Of a DNA stretch of 12,476 bases, positions 5,768 through 12,255 are shown piece by piece (the first letter of the stretch is position 1; the number at the start of each line of letters is the position of its first letter). The stretch covers positions 1-12,476 of the forward strand of contig CAZGKM010000021.1 of assembly GCA_964526325.1 (NCBI GenBank). The letters run 5' to 3'. Under the pieces are notes generated by a model. The model was not told where the DNA came from and searched no databases. It was given only the letters and a program-made list of their open reading frames with translations. This DNA is from JACPHD01 sp964526325 (lineage in GTDB: Bacteria; Patescibacteriota; Patescibacteriia; Patescibacteriales; GWC2-42-12). The translations under genes were made by a program, and so were the position numbers.

Positions 5768-6770
5768 CTAACGCAACACCGGCCCGTTGAACACCTCTAG
5801 CGGCGTCAGCCACTCAAGCCGTTTTCTCGGGCGATTATTTAAAATATTTTCAACTGTTTTAATTTGCTCATCCGATACCTCTGCAAAATCAGTTTTCTTA
5901 GGAAAATAATATCTGATCAGCCCATTCGTATTTTCATTCGTTCCTCGTTCCCAGGAATGGTACGGTCTGGCAAAATAGCATTTAATTCCCAGTTCTTGAG
6001 TAATCATTTTGTGCCCGGCATTTTCTGAGCCGTTATCCAGAGTGAGCGTTTGTTTTTTATAGTCTGGCAGTAATGTTAATCGGTTAACGACCGCGTTGCT
6101 GGTCATCTCAGCCGTGCCGTTTTTGATTTTAGTAATAAACACCAGCCCGCTCTTTCTTTCAACCAGTGTATTTAATCCATATTTGCTTTGCCTTGAGACA
6201 ATAGAGTCGCCCTCCCAATGCCCCAATTCTTGCCGCAGTTCAATTTCTATCGGCCGCTCGGAAATTGATATGGCATCAGTTATCTTTAGTCTTTGCGGCT
6301 TGAATGGAAGATATTTAGGATGCCTGGTTTTATGCCGCCGTTTCAGATATATCCGCAAATCATCACCAACACATTTTCCATAGCCGCCCCCGGTGATACT
6401 GCGCATAGATATAGTTGTAAATTGCTTCGTAGCTGATTGTCTGGCCCGGCAGATCAAAACCAATGCAGCCGGCAATTTGTTCCGGAGAATAATTATTTCT
6501 AAGCATGGTTTTTACGTAATCCCTAATCAGCTCATTTTTTAACCGTTCTCTTTTGCCTCGTTCCATAATTCTGCTCTTAGCTCGCGCTTCGGCCAAACGA
6601 GGCAGATATACCCTTTTTATGTGCGGACAATTTCTTTTTAATTCTCGGCTGACGGTGGAAGCCGAGCGGCCTAGTTCTTGAGCCATTATTCGTATGGGCT
6701 TTTTAGCCCAAACCCCTAATTGGATAATTTCTCTTTCCTTAATACTTAATTGTTTATATATTTTTTTCAT
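5768..6770 (-). pseudogene. IS30-family transposase split by a frameshift
   Basis: Two overlapping reading frames together make one IS30-type transposase of about 330 residues. The first part, from ATG at 6768-6770, has the helix-turn-helix MAQELGRSASTVSRELKRN typical of the family, and ends at a TGA at 6363-6365. The second part continues in another frame to a TAG at 5768-5770 with the DDE catalytic residues: D in HWEGDSIV, D in TLDNGSEN and E in WERGTNENTNG. The frames join cleanly near the run of five C residues at 6387-6391 (G on the coding strand): removing one base would give HRGGYGKC and restore a single frame. A decayed gene is most likely; a sequencing error, transcript slippage or programmed frameshift are possible, though IS30 transposases normally have one frame. 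Confidence 0.88.
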
Positions 6771-6779
6771 ACACCCGTT

Positions 6780-6785
6780 ATTATA
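6780..6785 (-). promoter_or_regulatory. likely -10 box of the IS30 transposase
   Basis: On the minus strand TGTATAAT gives a consensus -10 (TATAAT), with only a poor -35 near the terminal repeat. A start about seven bases downstream would fall two to three bases before the ATG at 6770, so the transcript would be almost leaderless. No Shine-Dalgarno site is present. Confidence 0.4.
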
Positions 6786-6825
6786 CAGGCGTTGCACTTA
6801 CTTGTTGAACCCAAGTTTTGCGTGG

Positions 6826-6854
6826 TTGACATTATTAAATAAATATGATAAAAT
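6826..6854 (+). promoter_or_regulatory. promoter of the six-gene operon
   Basis: TTGACA (6826-6831), a 17-base spacer and TAAAAT (6849-6854) form a near-consensus promoter. It predicts a start near 6861 and a 14-base leader before the Nudix ATG at 6875. The -35 box begins only 15 bases outside the IS30 right end, so the IS may have inserted just upstream of the promoter without destroying it. Regulatory sites farther upstream may have been separated by the insertion. Confidence 0.75.
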
Positions 6855-6874
6855 AATCAATCTTAATTAATTTT

Positions 6875-7291
6875 ATGAAATCAATAAAAATTGGAGTTGG
6901 ATTAATAATAAAAAATATTAATAGTAATAAAATTTTAATTGCCAAATCGCCAAAAGTCATAAATGGCTGGACTATACCTGGGGGGCACTTAGAATTTGGT
7001 GAAAGAATTAAAGAAACTGCTAAAAGAGAAGCAAGAGAAGAGATTGGACTAAATGTTATTTTTGAAAAAATTTTAAGGGTTTGCGAGGTTGTTGAAAAAA
7101 AAGCAGATAAAGATATTTTCCATATGATTTCATTTCATGTTTTGTGTTTTACAAAAGATGATGTCTGCAAAATTGATAATCGGGAGATTGTTGAGACTAG
7201 ATGGGTTGATATAGATTCTGCGATAAATATGGTAGAATTTGTTGATTTTAAAAAAAGTTTATTAGTATATAAAGACACGTATGGACAATAA
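6875..7291 (+). CDS. Nudix hydrolase
   Basis: This 138-residue protein has a complete Nudix box, G37-x5-E43-x7-REAREEIGL (51-59). This is the loop-helix-loop that binds metal and cleaves nucleoside diphosphates linked to another moiety. The strand before it (VGLIIKNINSNKILIAK) and the later EIVETRWVDIDSA segment match the usual Nudix fold. WTIPGGHLEFGE resembles the MutT/GDP-mannose-hydrolase-like subgroup, but substrate cannot be read from sequence. It is the first gene of the operon; its last 11 bases overlap the start of the first radical SAM gene, suggesting translational coupling. No Shine-Dalgarno site is visible in the short leader. Role in context, by inference: clearing or activating a nucleotide made by the downstream enzymes. 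Confidence 0.93.
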   Translation: MKSIKIGVGLIIKNINSNKILIAKSPKVINGWTIPGGHLEFGERIKETAKREAREEIGLNVIFEKILRVCEVVEKKADKDIFHMISFHVLCFTKDDVCKIDNREIVETRWVDIDSAINMVEFVDFKKSLLVYKDTYGQ

Positions 7292-8459
7292 TAAAAATAA
7301 AAAAGAAGCTGAGGCAACCGTCAGAAAAAGCGAAGATGGGTGTTATTTGGATTTAACTAAAGTGGCATTGACTAAAAAAGGTTTAGAACATCTTAATAAT
7401 GAGCAAATGAATGAATTATTTGCCAAATTAAGACTTAGGTTTACACTTACGCCTAAATGTAATTTATGGTGTATATTTTGCTCTAATGAAGGGTCGGATT
7501 ACAGTTCCAAAAAAGAAGGGTTCGCGGATATTGATTTGGTAATAAAATTATCAGATATGCTTATTCAAAATACTTCACTTAAATCAATAGATTTTAGCGG
7601 AGGCGAGCCATTATTACACCCTGATTTTAATAATGAGTTTAAATTAATTGAATGGACAAAAAAGCACCCAGAGATAAGGTTTTCAATCCATAGTAATGGT
7701 TTATTGTTAGATAAAAATATAGTTGATAGAATTAGCGATAATTTTTCAAGGATTGGAATTTCAGTTCATTCATTGAAATTTGAAACTTGGAATAATATGA
7801 CCAATCTGAATTGTTTTTTTTCAGAAGAAGTACAAAAGAGCAAATTCAATAAGATGGTTAAAAATATTGAGTATATCGGAAAATTGGGAATCGGACATAA
7901 GGTTTTTATTAAAAGCGTTGTAATGAAGGGGGTAAATGATAGTGAAAAAGAACTTAAAATGATACTAGAGTTATGTGATAAATATAACTTTCATCCAAAG
8001 TTTTTAGAATTTGAACCACAATTTCCTGAACATGGGAAATATATTGTGGGCCGAAAAGAATTATTTACAAAATTAGAGAAAATCGGCTGTAGCTTTTCCA
8101 GCGATACACCGAGACACAACGATCCTAATACGTATATACCAGGTGTAAATTTTGAGTATAAAGGCAAAACAAAAGTATTAATCGGTCTTCATAGTATTTT
8201 TGGATGCGGACTTAAGGGTGCATGTGAAACTTGTTATGATTTTTTATGTATGTTTGTTAAACCATTTAATAAAAAAAATGGACTTTATTTAAAGCCTTGC
8301 TCTGTGCTTGATACACGTATTGATTTGAGTCTTGCAATCCAGAAAAATGACTTTGATAGTATTTTTAAATTATTTAAGCTTTCAAGAGAATATTTAATGC
8401 TTGCCCCTGGCTTAAACTGTTCTGGATGGGGGAAAGAAAATGAATTTAAATATAATTAG
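7281..8459 (+). CDS. MoaA-like radical SAM enzyme (first paralogue)
   Basis: This 392-residue protein has the radical SAM cluster motif C60-x3-C64-x2-C67 (CNLWCIFCSNEG), the SAM-binding GGEP motif (107-110) and a further SIHSNG strand (135-140). A second cysteine set lies in the C-terminal third: C309-x5-C315-x2-C318, C323, and C340 in LKPC. This is the place where MoaA and SPASM/twitch enzymes bind an auxiliary iron-sulfur cluster. Such enzymes generate a 5'-deoxyadenosyl radical to rearrange a substrate; MoaA acts on GTP. The substrate here is unknown. The first ~48 residues are an extra N-terminal stretch not seen in its neighbour. It overlaps the Nudix gene by 11 bases and the next gene by 20, and shares its C-terminal cysteine pattern and a final x-PG-x-x-x-x-x-W-G motif with that neighbour. 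Confidence 0.93.
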   Translation: MDNNKNKKEAEATVRKSEDGCYLDLTKVALTKKGLEHLNNEQMNELFAKLRLRFTLTPKCNLWCIFCSNEGSDYSSKKEGFADIDLVIKLSDMLIQNTSLKSIDFSGGEPLLHPDFNNEFKLIEWTKKHPEIRFSIHSNGLLLDKNIVDRISDNFSRIGISVHSLKFETWNNMTNLNCFFSEEVQKSKFNKMVKNIEYIGKLGIGHKVFIKSVVMKGVNDSEKELKMILELCDKYNFHPKFLEFEPQFPEHGKYIVGRKELFTKLEKIGCSFSSDTPRHNDPNTYIPGVNFEYKGKTKVLIGLHSIFGCGLKGACETCYDFLCMFVKPFNKKNGLYLKPCSVLDTRIDLSLAIQKNDFDSIFKLFKLSREYLMLAPGLNCSGWGKENEFKYN

Positions 8460-9462
8460 TATGGATTTAACATTTGAGCAAATACTAGAACACATTCCGT
8501 TAAGAATATCTATCACGGATTACTGCAACTTGAATTGTTTTTTTTGTTCAAATGAAGGAATGGACCTGGGACGTAAAAACAAGACCCATATAAACGGAGA
8601 GAGATTTGAAAAATTAGTAACAATTTTAGCTAAAAAAGGTTTAAAAAAAATATCTATAACCGGAGGTGACCCGACGCTTTATCCAGATATATCGAAAATA
8701 TTTTCAACGATTCAGAAATATGATTTTAAAGAATCGTTTTTTCACACGAATGGCATTGGTTTAAACAAGAAAATGATTGATGAGTTGTTAATGACGTTTA
8801 CCAAAATAGCAGTATCTATCCACGCAGTAAATTTTGATATTTGGGAAAAAATATGTCTGGGCAATCATGAACAATTTGATAAATTGTTTGATAATCTTAA
8901 TTATCTTTCTATTAAATCAAAAGAGAAAAACGTATTGGTTGAAGTTAAGTATGTACCGGTTGCTGGCTTTAACTCAGAAAAAAAAGAATTAAAAGATTTT
9001 TTAGATTATTGTAGTGAAAAAAAGTTTAAGTTTAAATTTTTAAATTTTGAGCCAATAACAAAAGAACAAATAAAATTCGCAATCAAAATTTCTGATTTTA
9101 ACAATATTTTATCGAGTTTGGGATGTATTGAAAGAAAAAAAGCATCTGGGTTTAGGGGGCAAACTTCGTATATACCTTTTAAGATATTTGAGTATAAAAA
9201 TACTTGGGGCGTTTCAATAGAAATTGGTTGTGGCGATGAAGATGTATGTAGGGGTTGCTTCAAATCGAATGAAATCTTTGTTACCCCGAATCTATCATTA
9301 AAACCTTGCCACGCAAGTAAATTTGAAATTGATTTATGCGAAGCACTGGATAATAATGATTTTGTTAAGTTGCAAGACGATATAATTAAGTCAAGAATTT
9401 TTTTGTTGGAGACGCCGGGAAAAGGAATAAAAAATTGGGGAAATTATTATGATGGTGAATAA
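8440..9462 (+). CDS. MoaA-like radical SAM enzyme (second paralogue)
   Basis: This 340-residue protein is clearly related to the preceding one. It has C29-x3-C33-x2-C36 (CNLNCFFCSNEG), GGDP at 75-78 in place of GGEP, and HTNG at 102-105. The C-terminal cysteines C264-x5-C270-x2-C273 and C290 in LKPC fit an auxiliary cluster. It ends TPGKGIKNWGNYY, like the PG...WG end of the first paralogue. The Glu-to-Asp change in the GGEP motif is conservative and seen in some active radical SAM proteins. Start choice: ATG at 8440 is preceded by GGGGGAAAG and overlaps the upstream gene by 20 bases; an ATG at 8461 lacks a ribosome-binding site. Two paralogues side by side suggest successive steps or a heterodimer. 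Confidence 0.92.
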   Translation: MNLNIISMDLTFEQILEHIPLRISITDYCNLNCFFCSNEGMDLGRKNKTHINGERFEKLVTILAKKGLKKISITGGDPTLYPDISKIFSTIQKYDFKESFFHTNGIGLNKKMIDELLMTFTKIAVSIHAVNFDIWEKICLGNHEQFDKLFDNLNYLSIKSKEKNVLVEVKYVPVAGFNSEKKELKDFLDYCSEKKFKFKFLNFEPITKEQIKFAIKISDFNNILSSLGCIERKKASGFRGQTSYIPFKIFEYKNTWGVSIEIGCGDEDVCRGCFKSNEIFVTPNLSLKPCHASKFEIDLCEALDNNDFVKLQDDIIKSRIFLLETPGKGIKNWGNYYDGE

Positions 9463-10666
9463 AAACAAAGATAATGTGGTTGTTGTTTTTGCCAAAAAAC
9501 CAAAATTGGGAAAAGTAAAAACTAGAATCGCAAAAGAAACCTCGGATAAATTTGCCTTTGATTTCGCGAAGGCATGTTTATCTGATTTGATTAATAAATT
9601 AAAAAATTCAGATTATTTTGATTTGGTGATAGCGGTTGATAATAACGAGGATTTAGCTTGGTTTCAGCAGAATTATTCTCTGGATGGGATTATCTTAAAA
9701 GATATAAATTCATTAGATGGCGAAATGAGTATGAGTGCTAAGTTGCACTATATTTTTAAAACTTTTCTCGGGGAATATAAGTATAAGAAGGCGGCTTTAG
9801 TCCCTATGGATGTCCCATTTATAAACAATGAAGACGTGGTAGCTGCCTTTATTCGCTTAGACGATAAAAAGTATGTATTTGGCCCTGAAATGAATGGTGG
9901 TATATATCTAATTGGTGCAAATCAAGAATATAAAGATGATATTTTTAAAAATGTCAGATGGAGCACCCCGAATTCATTTACCGATTTAGTTAATAACGCG
10001 ACTAAGTGCAAGAGCTATTGTTTAAAGATTAAGAATGATTTAAACCTGCCTGAAGACATTGTGTGTTTAAAGGATTCGATAAAAAATAATTGTCCTGTTT
10101 TATATAATTTTTTAATTGAGAGTGATTATTACGGTGATATAAGTAATCGGTATATCGACTATGATGATTTGAGTGTTTCTATTCCGCTTATTCTGAATAT
10201 AATTGTTAAAAACGGTGAAAAAGAAAAAGAAGTTCTAATAAAAAAGAGATTTAGACCGGTGTCAGATATTAAAAATACTGAAAAAAAAGAGCTACCGTCA
10301 AAATTATTAAGCAAGTTTAATAGTCCCTTTGAGGTAATAGCCTCAGATGCGGAAGAGGAGCTTGGGATTGTGATTGAAAAAAGAAATGGCAGTAAAGTTT
10401 TTAATTATTTTTTTGATAGTGAAGAGATAGAAAATTTTATCTTAGATGATATATTTTATCAAAGAAAAAATGGGAGGTCCTATTTATACCTTGTGCTTGT
10501 TACCAATTTTATTGAGCAAAGCACCAGGGGTTTATTCAGAAAAAGTAGAGATTTAGAATGGATTAAATTTTCAGAGCTAAAAGATTATTTAGATGAAAAT
10601 AAAAATAATTTTTATTTTCCTTCTTTTGTTGCTTTAGAGCGAGCAATCAATAATAATTTAATATAA
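9449..10666 (+). CDS. DUF2064/TIGR04282 transferase fused to a degenerate Nudix-like domain
   Basis: This is a 405-residue protein. Residues 9-205 match the DUF2064 (rSAM/selenodomain-associated transferase 1) glycosyltransferase/nucleotidyltransferase-like fold. VVVFAKKPKLGKVKTRIA (11-28) is the nucleotide-binding start; PMDVPFI (119-125) replaces the usual G-x-D-x-P; GGIYLIG (150-156) and WSTPNSFTD (171-179) follow. Residues about 240-400 are an extra domain with SDAEEELGI (299-307) and DLEWIKFSEL (368-377). These recall the core and end of a Nudix domain, but the REUxEE box is degenerate, so it may bind rather than cleave. The family is often encoded next to radical SAM genes. The gene overlaps the upstream one by 14 bases; ATG at 9449 or 9452 is possible, and GGGG lies about nine bases upstream. 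Confidence 0.85.
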   Translation: MMVNKNKDNVVVVFAKKPKLGKVKTRIAKETSDKFAFDFAKACLSDLINKLKNSDYFDLVIAVDNNEDLAWFQQNYSLDGIILKDINSLDGEMSMSAKLHYIFKTFLGEYKYKKAALVPMDVPFINNEDVVAAFIRLDDKKYVFGPEMNGGIYLIGANQEYKDDIFKNVRWSTPNSFTDLVNNATKCKSYCLKIKNDLNLPEDIVCLKDSIKNNCPVLYNFLIESDYYGDISNRYIDYDDLSVSIPLILNIIVKNGEKEKEVLIKKRFRPVSDIKNTEKKELPSKLLSKFNSPFEVIASDAEEELGIVIEKRNGSKVFNYFFDSEEIENFILDDIFYQRKNGRSYLYLVLVTNFIEQSTRGLFRKSRDLEWIKFSELKDYLDENKNNFYFPSFVALERAINNNLI

Positions 10667-10697
10667 TAATTTTGTTCTTTAACAATTGGAGGTCAAC

Positions 10698-11198
10698 ATG
10701 AAAAAGGTTCTTTTTTCTAAACGTGGTTTTGACGAATTTAAGTTATTTTTTGACAGAATAAAAAAAACTTTAAATGAAACAACAAAAGAAAAATCTGACT
10801 GTGGAGGTGGGCAAGACGGTTGGCATGACGAAGGTTTTAAACTAGGTATAGGTACTGAATTTATGTGGAGTCAGCAGTTCGGTGGCTTACAGGATATTAT
10901 GGAAAGACGGGAAATCGTTATACCTGTTGAGCAAAATAATAAAGTGTTGTTTGGAAATATGGTTATTCTGGAAGATGAAGATGGTAATAAAAGAAAGGTA
11001 ATAATAGACGGTTATCTAATTGAACCTGGTGGAATTAGAGCTTCGTATCAAAGTCCATTAGGATCAAAGTTATTGGGCAAAGTAGAAGGTGATGAAATAA
11101 TAATAACTGTTGGTTCTGAAAAGAAAAAATATGAGATAATCGGTATTCAGTCTCCGAGCGAGGCTGATAAATTTTTAGAGGAGAATAGTGATGGCTAA
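10698..11198 (+). CDS. divergent full-length Gre-type transcription elongation factor
   Basis: This 166-residue protein has the length of GreA. The C-terminal half (about 82-150) matches the GreA/GreB FKBP-like domain that docks on RNA polymerase: NKVLFGNMVILEDEDGN, a strand pair, then QSPLGSKLLGKVEGDEI. The N-terminal half is poorly conserved but starts like GreA (SKRGFDEFKLFFDRI). It places acidic residues at D40, D44 and E45, where the GreA coiled-coil tip has its catalytic D41 and E44, so RNA-cleavage stimulation remains possible. Between them lies an unusual GGGQDGWHDEGF stretch. The ATG at 10698 has a strong GGAGG site; an in-frame TTG at 10686 is upstream. It overlaps the kinase start by eight bases. 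A Gre paralogue inside a biosynthetic-looking operon is odd; polymerase protection is an inference. Confidence 0.85.
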   Translation: MKKVLFSKRGFDEFKLFFDRIKKTLNETTKEKSDCGGGQDGWHDEGFKLGIGTEFMWSQQFGGLQDIMERREIVIPVEQNNKVLFGNMVILEDEDGNKRKVIIDGYLIEPGGIRASYQSPLGSKLLGKVEGDEIIITVGSEKKKYEIIGIQSPSEADKFLEENSDG

Positions 11199-11862
11199 AA
11201 AACCTACATTAATTGGCATTGATGGTCCGGATGGAACTGGCAAAAGCACATTTTCTGAATACTTCGCTTTATATTTGATGAAGAAATTTGGGAAAAGTGA
11301 AGTTGTCTTGATCAAGCCGACTTATTTTTCAACATCAAAACAAGCCGAAGAGGTTGAAAAGAAAATGATTTTAAGCCAAGAGGAAAAATATTCACCATCG
11401 CATAATTTGTATTATCTAGAAGCAATGATGTTGAATTATAAACATGTTGTTATTCCAGCTTTGAAGAAAAAGAAAATTGTTTTATTGGATTCTACTGAAC
11501 TCAGAGCACTTGCTTTTAACATGTCGAAGGCATGCGATAAAGCTGTCGATGATGTTGTGCTCTGGATAAAATCAAATAAACTAACACTCGGAATTTTTCC
11601 AGATGTAAGAATTCTATTAAGCGGTAGCGATGAAGATATTTGGAAAAATCTTAATACCAAAAAGAATTTAGATGCTGGCGACCCAAACACTTTAGAAAAA
11701 GTAAAAGAAAGAAAGGAGTATTATAAATGCGCTTTAGAAAAACTTGAAAAGTTACAGGCGTGTTGTAAGACTCGTAATTTATTAGTAAATATTTTGCACA
11801 CTTCGCATCCCAAAAAACAATTTAATGAGATAGCAAAAATACTGTTAGAAAAAATATTTTAG
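11191..11862 (+). CDS. thymidylate-kinase-like P-loop nucleotide kinase
   Basis: This 223-residue protein opens with IGIDGPDGTGKST, a Walker A loop (G12-T20) of the kind found in dTMP kinases, and has the family's usual length. LLDSTELRAL (98-107) sits where dTMP kinases carry the DR motif that positions the base; the Arg is replaced by Ser. The Lys/Arg-rich segment 155-177 (TKKNLDAGDPNTLEKVKERK) would form the lid. The protein is therefore a nucleoside-monophosphate-kinase relative, probably acting on an altered substrate. The ATG at 11191 has AGAGGAGAA upstream; an in-frame GTG at 11188 is less likely. It is the last gene of the operon, and its stop codon lies in the stem of the terminator. 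Phosphorylating a product of the radical SAM enzymes is a plausible inferred role. Confidence 0.85.
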   Translation: MAKKPTLIGIDGPDGTGKSTFSEYFALYLMKKFGKSEVVLIKPTYFSTSKQAEEVEKKMILSQEEKYSPSHNLYYLEAMMLNYKHVVIPALKKKKIVLLDSTELRALAFNMSKACDKAVDDVVLWIKSNKLTLGIFPDVRILLSGSDEDIWKNLNTKKNLDAGDPNTLEKVKERKEYYKCALEKLEKLQACCKTRNLLVNILHTSHPKKQFNEIAKILLEKIF

Positions 11863-11886
11863 CCTTCGCGTTAGCGAAGGCTTTTT
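11861..11886 (+). terminator. intrinsic terminator of the six-gene operon
   Basis: AGCCTTCGC (11861-11869) pairs perfectly with GCGAAGGCT (11874-11882) around a GTTA loop and runs into TTTTT. The stem overlaps the TAG stop of the kinase gene. Confidence 0.93.
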
Positions 11887-11956
11887 AAATATTTAAAATT
11901 ATTCGTATTCGTAGCGGAGCGGAGAAGACACCTTGTTTCCCCTTTTTAAAATAAAT

Positions 11957-12034
11957 AAAAAAATCAAATTTTCTTCGTGTTTAAATCACTAAACTTGAAA
12001 AATAATTTAAGATAAAAAATTTATTTCGTACAAC
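11957..12034. repeat. right inverted repeat of the island
   Basis: This is the mirror image of 5536-5612: an exact 19-base block (11957-11975) and a 25-base block with three differences (12010-12034). The distance from the inner block to the hairpin is 51 bases on the right and 50 on the left. Confidence 0.7.
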
Positions 12035-12122
12035 GGCTTCGGAATAAGCGAAGTAGCCGGAGGGATTTTGGAGCGGAGCGGAAAAATACCGAGAGGCTAT
12101 TTCGCGTATTCCGTGTTATGCG
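12027..12122 (+). repeat. 96-base attC-like hairpin at the right island edge
   Basis: The outer arm CGTACAAC (12027-12034) pairs with GTTATGCG (12115-12122) with one mismatch and one T-G pair. The spacers are unequal (six and two bases). An 18-position inner stem (12041-12058 with 12095-12112) has 16 Watson-Crick pairs, one G-T and one mismatch, and a 36-base loop. ACAACGGCTTCG and GTTRTGCGATGT are shared with the hairpin at 5487-5543. The design resembles an integron attC site but is not a full consensus match. GGCTTCGGAATA (12035-12046) also has a second complementary copy at 12176-12187, allowing an alternative larger fold. Confidence 0.6.
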
Positions 12123-12185
12123 ATGTCGCGAGCCTGAGCGTTAGCGAAGGGCGAGTGACGAGCAGAACCGGAATCTATTCCGAAG

Positions 12186-12255
12186 CCATTATGACGAAAA
12201 GGAGCGAGTCCGACCGACCGCAGGGAGGGAGGGGAAGCGATTTCGTCATAACTGG
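12186..12255. repeat. 11-bp hairpin with purine-rich GC loop
   Basis: TTATGACGAAA (12189-12199) pairs perfectly with TTTCGTCATAA (12241-12251). CCA/TGG outside extends the stem across a one-base bulge. The 41-base loop is rich in G runs (GGGAGGGAGGGG). Together with the preceding hairpin it forms a compact array of folded DNA. Confidence 0.55.

Larger units (their letters stand above)
5758..6811 (-). mobile_element. IS30-family insertion sequence
   Basis: Imperfect terminal inverted repeats bracket the transposase. The left end (5758-5780) reads ATTCAACATTCTAACGCAAC. The right end, read inward from 6811, is GTTCAACAAGTAAGTGCAAC. They share TTCAACA and the GCAAC block. The transposase stop codon lies within the left repeat, as is common for IS30 elements, and the length of about 1.05 kb fits the family. 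No 2-3-base target duplication is evident next to these ends. An 8-base direct repeat GCGTGGTT flanks the element farther out (5744-5751 and 6820-6827) but is not placed symmetrically. The element sits between the left island repeat and the operon promoter. Confidence 0.88.
5487..12122. mobile_element. candidate accessory island bounded by inverted hairpin-plus-repeat ends
   Basis: The left edge has a hairpin (5487-5543) and the right edge another (12027-12122). Running inward from both is the same sequence in opposite orientation: a 25-base block with 22 identities (5536-5560 and 12010-12034) and, after a diverged 33-34-base gap, an identical 19-base block (5594-5612 and 11957-11975). Between them lie an IS30 copy and a six-gene operon that is visibly AT-richer than the genes to the left. 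The element encodes no transposase or integrase other than the frameshifted IS30 one, so how it moves, if it does, is unknown. The alternative is two copies of a dispersed intergenic repeat that happen to face each other. Confidence 0.4.

Noticed and set aside
5744..6827. The 8-base direct repeat GCGTGGTT as the IS30 target-site duplication.
   Set aside because: IS30 elements normally duplicate 2-3 bases, and the repeats lie at unequal distances from the inverted repeat ends, so chance is as likely.
7281..9462. Radical SAM proteins as viperin homologues (antiviral ddhNTP synthases).
   Set aside because: The cluster motif context (CSNEG), the greater length and the C-terminal cysteine set fit MoaA-like enzymes better; only the presence of a nucleotide kinase is reminiscent of viperin loci.
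12200..12240. G-quadruplex in the G-rich loop.
   Set aside because: Only three adjacent G runs are present (GGGAGGGAGGGG), short of the four usually needed on one strand.
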